DNA from: Gamarada debralockiae
Lineage: Eukaryota > Ascomycota > Leotiomycetes > Helotiales > Hyphodiscaceae
Direction of reading: 5' to 3'
Length of the DNA: 14,089 nucleotides
Assembly (NCBI GenBank): GCA_002803225.1
Contig: NXFV01000201.1
Span: 1-14,089, forward strand
The notes below the pieces were generated by a model that was not told where the DNA came from, ran no database searches, and was given only the letters and a program-made list of their open reading frames with translations. Below, one piece after another: positions 7,812 through 14,089 of this stretch (position 1 is the stretch's first letter; every line of letters starts with the position of its first letter). The position numbers and the translations under genes were made by a program.

Positions 7812-8895
7812 TTACTTATTAGTATTAGTATCTTTACCTTTACTTTAACTACCCTTACTGTCTTAATCCTTAGGACTCTTAGGCTTATTCTACTTATTAA
7901 CTAGCTTATTAATTACTCTCTGACTACCCTTATTCTTACTTATAGTATTTGTCTTGATAAGAGCCCCTGTTATCTTAATATTATAGGCCTTAGTAAAGTC
8001 CTCGCTAGAGGTTAGCCTATAGCTTATTAGTAAGGGTTAAGGGGGATAACTTATCTAGTGGAAGTCAGTAAAAGTAAGTAAGAACTAGCTAGACTAGGAA
8101 TTTAAAGACTAGTAAAGCGAGATTAACGAAGTATAAACCTCCCTAACCTAGCGGCTTAGCCGGTTAATTGTCTAGATAATACTAGCGCTCGTCGTCTTAG
8201 TAGTCTTAATAATAGAGGCTTAAGGGGTCTTAGTATTCTGAGTATTAGTAGTTTTCTTCTAAAAACGAGCTTAAGTAGTACTGCTATCGAAGAAGACTTG
8301 AGCTATATTAAGTACTACTTGAGTAGTTCTCTTCCCGATAAAATTAGTAGTAATCCGATATAAGTCTGCTAGTGCCTTAGTAGTATTTACCTTGATCTCG
8401 CCGGGCATTAGCTATAGCCTCGCTAGAAAGGACGATCTTACTTACTAGGACATAACTCTTACCTTTCTTCTTATAATTATTGTACTTATTAGTAATAGAA
8501 GCAGGATCAATCTAATACTTTAGATTCGGAAACTGAGCTAATTCGCTGGCGTATTGCTTACAAATCTCCTTACGATCCTCTGTACTAATAGGAACTAGAG
8601 CCCGAGCTCGCGACCTTATCCTTGTATTCTTCTTTCTCTCTACTAGGTATTACTAGTACTTATTAGTAGTTATACTATCTCTTGTAATAGGTTCCTCTCT
8701 ATTATTACTCTTATTATTACTCTCCTTATTACTCTTTTGACCCTTTGGATTAGTCTCGCCGGCTTTAGTCTAGTTATTCGCTAGGGTCTCGCTAGCTAAG
8801 GTAGTTTTAGGTTATTGAGCTCTTAACTTTTTAGGAGAATTTTTTCGATTATCTAACTACTTAGTAGTAGTATACTTTCTCTTGTTTGATACTAT
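7812..8895 (-). pseudogene. Degenerate antisense ORF of unknown family inside the LINE insert
   Basis: Not recognised. On the minus strand a frame opens near 8895 (ATA, perhaps a mutated ATG) and continues to about 8410. It then shifts by one nucleotide and continues to TAA 7814-7812, about 360 codons in all. Nearly all internal stops are RIP-type TAG/TAA. The N-terminal third is basic and rich in Lys, Ser, Thr and Asn (SNKRKYTTTK). The middle has EDRKEICKQYASELAQFPNL and IDPASITNKYNNYKKKGKSY. After the shift comes PGEIKVNTTKALADLYR, then a Gln/Ser-rich, possibly coiled-coil stretch and a Lys/Ser/Asn-rich tail. No zinc knuckle, RT, nuclease or integrase motif is visible. It could be an ORF1-like protein of another element, a captured host gene fragment, or transduced 3' sequence. 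Confidence 0.5.
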
Positions 8896-9349
8896 AATAT
8901 ATTAGTACAGGCTACAGCTATCTCTAAAGGCGAAAATATACCTATTGTTTTAATTATTAATTATAGAAAAGTAAAGAAGGTTAAGGTTAAAAGAGTTGAA
9001 CTTTAATTAAAATTAAGTAAAATCGAAAATATATCTCTTATTTACTTTAAGGCAGTAGATAGTCTTCTTAGATACCCCCTAGCCAAGGTCCGGCGACCCT
9101 CTTCCTTACTTATCCTTACTATCTTTATAGCTAGTAATTAAAGAGAAAGGGTAATATATAAGGAGAGCTCTTAAAATAGCTTTATATTAGATACTAGGCT
9201 TTAGAACGCTGGCGGCGCGCCGATTAATAGAAGGAAGGTTTAATAGATTAAACTTAGGTTTTTGTCTAAAGAGGTTTCCTAAGGATATAATAATTGTAGT
9301 TTCCTGTATAGCTCTTTAGCTAGATTAGAGTAAGAATAATCAATTAATC
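8896..9349. other. Right end of the LINE insert, no clear gene
   Basis: RIP-mutated DNA upstream of the antisense ORF. The same minus-strand frame is loosely open further up to about 9320, so the ORF could begin earlier, but the composition becomes non-coding-like. It contains a GC island GGCGGCGCGCCG near 9211 and a tandem TAATCAAT pair at 9337-9352 abutting the right duplication. No terminal inverted repeats pair it with 2985. Confidence 0.45.
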
Positions 9350-9362
9350 AATATATTAGTCT
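9350..9362. repeat. Target-site duplication, right copy (AATATATTAGTCT)
   Basis: Identical to 2972-2984. On the minus strand it encodes the D-YI of the integrase zinc-finger region, and the flanking codons continue in frame into those left of 2972. Confidence 0.92.
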
Positions 9363-11394
9363 ATATCTTATATAAGGCCTTTCTAATAGTATCTAGCCTA
9401 TAGTAGCTTACGTATCTTTGTCTTACTAGGATAAGTAATTAAAATTAGGCTATAGGCCTTATTAATTAACTTAGTATAGAAGTAGTAACCTTTGTAAGAG
9501 GCTAGTACTATAAGTGTACTATAGTAAGTGAGTAGTCTATTCTATAGACTCTAAGACTTATTACTACCTTTACAAGCTAATATATAATAACCTTTTAGCT
9601 CTAGGCTAGATTAGTTTACTACTAGGATATAGTCGATAAGCTTTAATTACTTGTAAATTAATAGGGTAATAGTATTTATATATATTAATTAAAGCTAAAT
9701 TGTTTCTTAAAGCTCTTTAAAGAGTATATTAAACTAAAGTAGTACTTGTTCCTAATTTAGCTTCTTAAGCTTGTCTTAGAAAGTAATGTCCTGTTCTTAG
9801 TGTATTAATAGGTCTATGCAATTAAGTTTGCCTAGCTTATACTTAATTTGGAAGTTATACTTAAAGAGGATCTCGGCCTAGTATACTTACTATACTATAA
9901 GTGACTTTGTAGTTATAAAGTACTCTAATGCCTTATAGTTAGTTACTACTAAGATAAGGTTATTACTTCCTTTAAGTTCTGCTTACTAGTGCTTAAATGC
10001 CCTAATAATAGCTAGTAGCTCTTTATTATAGATTGTATAGTTATACTTAGTAGGGTTTATTATCTTTAAGAAATAGCCTATTAAGTACTACTCGCTATCT
10101 AAGCCTAGCTATAAGAATACTATAGTAATAATAGTATTAGATAAGTTAGTCTCAAGTATATATTACTTATTAATATTATAGTAGGTAAGAAGGGATATAA
10201 AGAGTAGTTGTTACTTAAGAGTATTAAAAGCTAATATATAATAGTCGTTAAAGTCGAAGGGGTTCTCTTTTTGAGTAAGCTAGATAAGAGGTCTAGTAAT
10301 CGTTCTATAGTCCTATATAAAGTGCTAATAAAAGTTATAAAAGCCTAGGTATAACTATATCTCTTGTATTATCTTTAGTAGTACTTAATCCTTAATTATT
10401 TTAATTTTAGTAAGGTCGATAGAGATACTATTAGTACTAATAATAAAGCCTAAGTACTTTATATAGGTTACACTAAACTTGTATTTCTTGATATTAGCCT
10501 AGATACTAGCTTTCTAGAGATACTCTAGGACTTGCTTAACTTGCGTTTTATGTATTAGAGGGTCCTTAGAGTAGATTAGGATATTGTCTAGGTATATAAT
10601 ATAAAAGACGTCTAAAAAGTTAAATAAAATATCGTTTATAAATTATTACTAGGTTACTAGGCCGTTCATTAAACTAAAGGGGAGTACGTTATACTAGTAG
10701 GAGCTATACTAGGTATAAAACGTAGTCAGGGCGCGGCTGGATTCCTCGATATATATATAGTAAAAAGCTTGTTATATATTAAGCTTTATAAAGACCTTAG
10801 CTTTAATAAGTTTAGCTAGTATCTTATTAATTAAGGGCAAGGGGTACTAGTTCTTTTTTGTAATAGCGTTTAGCTTCTTAAAATCGATATAAAACTATAG
10901 CCTACTATTCGGCTTCTTAATAAATATAACGGGTACTTTAAATAGTTCTTGTAATACTAAGATAAAGCCTTTAGCTAAGTTCTTAATTAAATATTTCTTA
11001 ATAGTCTATAGCTCTTCTATAGTCTAGCTTTAAAGTAGGGTCTTTATTAGGTAGTTCTTAGCTGTAAGCTCGATTTTATAGTCGTATAAGTATAATAGGG
11101 GAAACTTATTAAAGGCTACTTTTAAGAAAATGTCCTCGAACTCCTTATATTATAATAGGAATAGTATTTATATAAGCTTTATATTTTCTTAGTCCTTAGT
11201 CTCTATATATTATTATTCTTCTACTAGCTTCTTCTTATTAATTATCTAGTTTACCTCGTTTAAGGATATAGAGAAGACTATAGCCTTATGTTATTATATA
11301 TTAAAGTAAAAACTTATAATACTAATTAGACTAATATTAATAGTAATAGCGGCGTCTTAATTAGTTAAGTTAGCTAGCGGTTTTATTTACTAGA

Positions 11395-11640
11395 GGGAAG
11401 GTAAAGAGAGCTTCCCTATAAGCTCTCGCTCTATTATACGAAAGCTATCCCTAAGGTCTTATTTATAGCGTTTAAGGAATATTAGACGATGTCTGCAGGG
11501 GATAGCTATTACTAAGGGGGAGTTTGAGCCCCAAGAGGAGCCTTGTTAGCTCAAGTTAATAAGGGGCTAGTTTAGGGCTAGTACGGGGTACGTATTACGT
11601 TCTAGATTTCCTTTACCTAGTAGGGGAAATCGGCCGGGAG
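11395..11640. repeat. LTR-like segment within the pol linker
   Basis: Between protease and RT three blocks occur in LTR order: AAGAGAGCTTC (11404; LTR 1504), the 22-bp near-palindrome (11542; LTR 1567), and GATTTCC...GGGGAAATC over 27 bp (11605-11631; LTR 1614-1640). The 27-bp block matches the LTR at 21 positions and all six differences are C-to-T or G-to-A. Spacing differs from the LTR. It may be a diverged solo LTR of a sister family or a shared module in this element. The pol frame stays open across it apart from RIP stops. Confidence 0.55.
11542..11563. repeat. 22-bp near-palindrome, copy D (diverged)
   Basis: Contains CTTGTTAGCTCAAG followed by TTAATAAG. Relative to copy B it shows transitions and a single transversion. 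It is the most decayed of the four copies. Confidence 0.45.
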
Positions 11641-12402
11641 ATAGTTGTTTTAGATTTCTTAGCCTTAGCCTAAGAAATAAAGTAAGGGGTTGTAGTATAA
11701 ATAGTTCCTAGGGTGTACTCTTCTTAGTAGTTACTAAGACGCGGGGTTTCCTTAGAATAGCTATAGGCTAAATATAATTTATACTTCTATTCTATTAGCG
11801 CTTGTCTTCGACTACTAGGAGCTAGTCTATTCTCTTGATATTATATATATATTCCTGATTTAAGTATTATAGTAGTTGTAGTAGCTATTATTTAGTTATA
11901 ACTATTTACTTCGTAAAAGAGAAGGTTAAGGGTGTCTCTTTTAGCTACTCTAGAAGATACGTACTTATATTTAACTTAAGACGCTAATAATATATTAAGT
12001 TCCTTTTAATAATAATATCTTAGCTTAAGGAGTCTAGAATTACTAATAGGTAGTTATAGTAAGTTTTACCTTCTATAGTTAAGTTAATAAGGATATAATA
12101 AGTAGCTAGTATACTAGGTACTCTATTATAGCCTTAAACAGGCACGGCCTTTAATAGCGAATATCACTAAAGATCAAATTGTCTTATAAGTACGTTAGCG
12201 ATAATACAGCCTATATACGTATAACTGCCTGCTCTAGTATTAAATAATACTTATAGTTAAGTAGAGAATTTATTCTTTATTATTATATATAGAAATAAGA
12301 ACTAATTACTACTTAGTAGCTTCGATAAATCGATTTCTTATAGGTTAAAGAACTAGGGGCTAATACTATTAGCTAGAGAAAAGTCTTCCTTTAGCTAGAG
12401 TA

Positions 12403-12409
12403 GTTTTTT
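12403..12409 (-). promoter_or_regulatory. Putative -1 ribosomal frameshift site AAAAAAC
   Basis: On the minus strand the heptamer A-AAA-AAC lies in the gag frame as CCA AAA AAC. A -1 slip gives AAA AAA CTA, which is exactly the frame of protease, RT, RNase H and integrase. Gag meets TAA four codons later. A self-complementary GCTAATA-G-TATTAGC lies about 30 nt downstream, too far to be a classical stimulator. The site and frame relationship are seen; function is inferred. Confidence 0.65.
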
Positions 12410-12624
12410 GGCTATTTTATATTATTATTACTAATATCCTTTATACTTGACTTAGTGTTTTCGATATTATCTAGTCCTCCTTCCCTAGTAAACTAGAACT
12501 TATTAATAAGCTCTAGTCTTTTCTGTTTAGGATAGTTACGTGAGATATATCTAAGTTCCTTATAGTTAAAACACTTGCTAGTAGTAGTAAGGCTCTTTAG
12601 GTAGGAGATATTAGGAGTCTAACC

Positions 12625-12646
12625 TTTGCTAGCGCGAGCTAATAAG
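12625..12646. repeat. 22-bp near-palindrome, copy C (in gag)
   Basis: Contains GCTAGCGCGAGCTAATAAG. In the gag frame (minus) it encodes SLLARASKG just ahead of the CCHC knuckle. It differs from LTR copy B only by transitions. Confidence 0.6.
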
Positions 12647-13953
12647 CTCTTATATAGTTAGGGGGTTTCTTATCTTATACGTTTAGAAGCAAGTATTTTA
12701 GTCGGAAATAAAGATATTAGTTAGGCTTTCTTAGCTTCACTAGATATCTTTACTTATGAGTTTAGTATAATCTCCTTTATATAAAGAGAACGATTTTGTT
12801 AGTCTACTAGTAGTAACTAGGCTACTAGCGCTTAATAGCTAAGGTTTAAGTTAGGTAAAATAGCCTTAATATTATACTTAAGCTATGTACTAACCTTTCT
12901 AAGTAATAAGCCGAAATAAGAGGCCTAGGGAATCTCGGCTTTATTAGCTAGCTCTATAAACCTTATGTGGAACTAATCGAACGTATTAGTGCTCTTTATC
13001 TAGAGCTTCTAAAACACTAATTAGCTATTAAGCTTTTTGTTAAGGTCTATAAACTAAGTAGCTAGATAGTCTATTATCTCTATTACTAAGGTTTATTTAT
13101 TAGTAGTGTTTGCCTTTATTTGGGGGGTAAAGTATTTAAGAGTATTACTAAGTATATAGTTATATATATAGTTGACCTTGTCTTACTTAGAGTTGTAGTA
13201 ATTAGTATTAGATTAAAATTTACTTTCTATTTAAGCTTACTATTAGTTAAAGAATAGCTCTTTATCTCGTTTATTTAACTCTTTTGGGTCTAAGAGCTTC
13301 GGGCTATATTTCTCTTGTAGTACTAAAGTAGTAGCCCTACTATTAGCCTATAGGGTTTACTATAAGAGACAGAATAGTATTCCTTAGGTAATTAGCTTGT
13401 CTGTTAAGGGCGGCGAGCGGCTGTGTCGCTATCGTCCGTTACAAGTACAACAGGGAGTAGTAGCTCTTTGTGAGCTATAAGGGGAGGAAAGGGGGCGTAT
13501 AATACGCTTATTACTCGACTTTATATCGCTATTGGGGCAGGATCGAGGAGAGTGCTTTACTAGCTGTCTTTCTAGTGCCTGTATGCGTTCTTCCTAGGCC
13601 TAGTTCTACTCGAACTATTCTTTTTGAGTACGCCTTTCGTAAGGAGGCTTCGTATAAGTAGTATCTTTGCTTTTTCCACTACACGTAGTAGGGACTTCTC
13701 CCGAGTTAGTATACTTGATAGGCTCGATAGTCTGTAGTATCTCGGTCGATAGGTAATTGTCCTGCCTAAAGGGTTAGCAACTAGGACTTATATTACTATC
13801 TATTGTATTTGTTGATTAAGGTTTTTGTGCTAACGGCTTGTCTGTCTAGCAGGTAATACTAAAAGGTCGGATAGTTAGCTCCTCGTGAGACTAACTCTTC
13901 AGTAGTCCTACTACTGGCCGGGATGTTTACTATCTTCCTAGACGTTGTGGTTA

Positions 13954-13964
13954 AGCTTTAGATT
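13954..13964 (-). promoter_or_regulatory. Primer-binding site, self-priming type
   Basis: One base after the 5' LTR end, the sense strand reads AATCTAAAGCT. Its reverse complement AGCTTTAGATT occurs in the sense strand of the LTR (1483-1473). The right LTR copy (14024-14034) has one transition. No TGG-type tRNA complement is apparent at the LTR border. Tf1/sushi-like chromoviruses prime with the folded-back 5' end of their own mRNA through such an 11-nt match, and this arrangement fits that scheme. Confidence 0.72.
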
Positions 13965-13965
13965 A

Positions 13966-14089
13966 TGTGACAGCTGTACTAGATAAGACCTAAAGGAATG
14001 GGTAAACGCGCGTTTGTATTGAGAATTTAAAGCTAAAGAAAGAAGAAGAAGAAGAAGAGAGCTTCGTAAGAAGCTCGAGCTTATGTACA
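13966..14089 (-). repeat. 5' LTR of the Gypsy element, truncated by the window end
   Basis: The first 124 bp match 1415-1538 at 115 positions with no gaps. The GAA tract and the GAGCTTC/GAAGCTC inverted repeat (14059-14076) are conserved. By comparison with the 255-bp left LTR the copy should end near 14220. Confidence 0.95.

Larger units (their letters stand above)
2985..9349 (+). mobile_element. Tad1-like LINE insertion (composite, 6365 bp) in the Gypsy integrase
   Basis: Flanked by an identical 13-bp duplication. The plus strand carries a short 5' leader (2985-3087), ORF1 with CCHC knuckles, and ORF2 with AP-type endonuclease, RT and a C-terminal cysteine/histidine domain. This is the architecture of the Tad1 clade of fungal non-LTR retrotransposons. 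Beyond ORF2 there are 1.8 kb before the right duplication, holding an antisense degenerate ORF that is not part of the known Tad1 layout. Two tandem copies of TAATCAAT (9337-9352) at the right junction could be a LINE-type simple tail. The whole insert is RIP-mutated except the 5' leader and about 6480-6740. Confidence 0.9.
9350..12409 (-). pseudogene. Gypsy pol, 5' part: protease, RT, RNase H, integrase N-terminus
   Basis: One minus-strand frame, -1 relative to gag, runs from the slippery site. Around 12240-11900 is an aspartic protease-like fold (NTRAGS where D-T/S-G is expected). After a linker the RT begins near 11100 (KIELT, AKGFILVLQE, VIFIKKPNSRL, FKKLNAIT, PLPLINK). Its first catalytic Asp is Asn at 10780-10778, and the active-site box reads YLDNILIYSKD (10594-10562), also Asp-to-Asn. 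RNase H follows near 10050 (YNKELLAIIRAFKH, then TNYKALEYF, Asp-to-Asn). A tether ILFKYNFQIKYKLGKLN leads to the integrase HHCC finger (around 9510-9363), where His is now Tyr. The reading then jumps over the LINE insert to 2971. Polyprotein cleavage would have yielded protease, RT/RNase H and integrase. Confidence 0.96.
12391..13920 (-). pseudogene. Gypsy gag (capsid and CCHC nucleocapsid), RIP-broken
   Basis: One minus-strand frame with RIP-type stops, between the primer-binding site and the slippery heptamer. The N-terminal region is Ser/Thr/Pro-rich with a charged helix (EERIQALERQLVKH near 13590). The capsid-like retrotransposon Gag domain lies at about 13270-12780 (ELNKRDKELFFN, ANKAEIP, LNLSY). 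A copy of the LLARASK motif follows (12646-12625) and then a CCHC zinc knuckle at 12573 reading KCFNYKELRYISRNYPK, in which two Cys and the His are now Tyr. The exact start is unclear because ATG codons are lost; the upper bound is the primer-binding site at 13954. It ends at TAA 12393-12391, just past the heptamer. Confidence 0.9.
1415..14089 (-). mobile_element. Ty3/Gypsy chromovirus LTR retrotransposon, interrupted
   Basis: Full minus-strand order is visible: 5' LTR (13966 to beyond the window), primer-binding site, gag, -1 slippery site, protease, RT, RNase H, integrase, chromodomain, polypurine tract and 3' LTR (1415-1669). The LTR copies are collinear over 124 bp. Without the 6378 bp of LINE insert plus duplication, and with the right LTR completed to 255 bp, the element would be about 6.4 kb, normal for a chromovirus. 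It sits inside a pogo-like transposase gene; the left flank ends AGAAT, so a similar short duplication is expected beyond the right LTR. All genes carry RIP stops and the element is dead. Confidence 0.96.

Noticed and set aside
2985..9349. DNA transposon or LTR element as the integrase insert
   Set aside because: The two ends are neither inverted nor direct repeats, the duplication is 13 bp, and the coding content is non-LTR.
1691..13900. Alternative genetic code with TAG/TAA read as Trp or Gln
   Set aside because: The same excess of TA occurs on both strands and in non-coding parts, CpA and TpG are depleted, and the two LTR copies differ by the same transitions. RIP explains the stops.
1..14089. 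Organellar or bacterial origin because of AT-richness
   Set aside because: The coding content is fungal retrotransposons with a chromodomain and CpA-specific mutation. There are no prokaryotic operons, ribosome-binding sites or organellar genes.

Overview
The window reads as a nested transposon graveyard from a filamentous ascomycete (Pezizomycotina). The grounds are a chromodomain-bearing Ty3/Gypsy element, a Tad1-like LINE, a pogo-type DNA transposon, and heavy repeat-induced point mutation (RIP). From about 1700 to 13700 CpA and TpG are almost absent, TpA is in large excess and CpG is kept. For example, 10081-10140 has no CpA, no TpG and about 16 TpA. Nearly all internal stops are TAG or TAA at positions where the protein families have Trp or Gln. 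I see no intact protein gene, no tRNA or rRNA and no CRISPR.

Layout. 1-567 is little-mutated flanking DNA with a degenerate 31-bp tandem array at its left edge and no recognisable gene. 568-1414 is the 3' end of a pogo-like transposon on the minus strand: a TA target, a TIR, and the C-terminal half of a DDE transposase. That transposase is cut at its second catalytic Asp by a chromovirus (Ty3/Gypsy, minus strand) running from 1415 past the window end. The chromovirus has its 3' LTR at 1415-1669, a polypurine tract beside it, pol with integrase and chromodomain at 1691-2984, the rest of pol (protease, RT, RNase H, integrase N-terminus) at 9350-12409, gag at about 12391-13920, a primer-binding site at 13954-13964, and the start of the 5' LTR at 13966-14089.

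The integrase is split by a 6365-bp insert (2985-9349) flanked by a 13-bp target-site duplication. Removing the insert and one duplication restores the integrase frame exactly. The insert carries a plus-strand Tad1-like LINE: ORF1 with zinc knuckles at 3088-4584, and ORF2 with endonuclease, RT and C-terminal domain at 4584-7524. ORF2 has lost its RT active-site box by an internal deletion near 6583-6592. Unexpectedly, a degenerate minus-strand ORF of unknown family (7812-8895) sits 3' of the LINE inside the same duplication.

Order of events: pogo, then Gypsy, then LINE, then RIP over all of it, with a RIP-spared island around 6480-6740. Other points of interest: gag and pol are joined by a canonical -1 slippery heptamer in the right frames; the site after the 5' LTR is complementary to the LTR itself (self-priming chromovirus type); a GC-rich 22-bp near-palindrome recurs in four unrelated contexts; and an LTR-like segment lies within pol.
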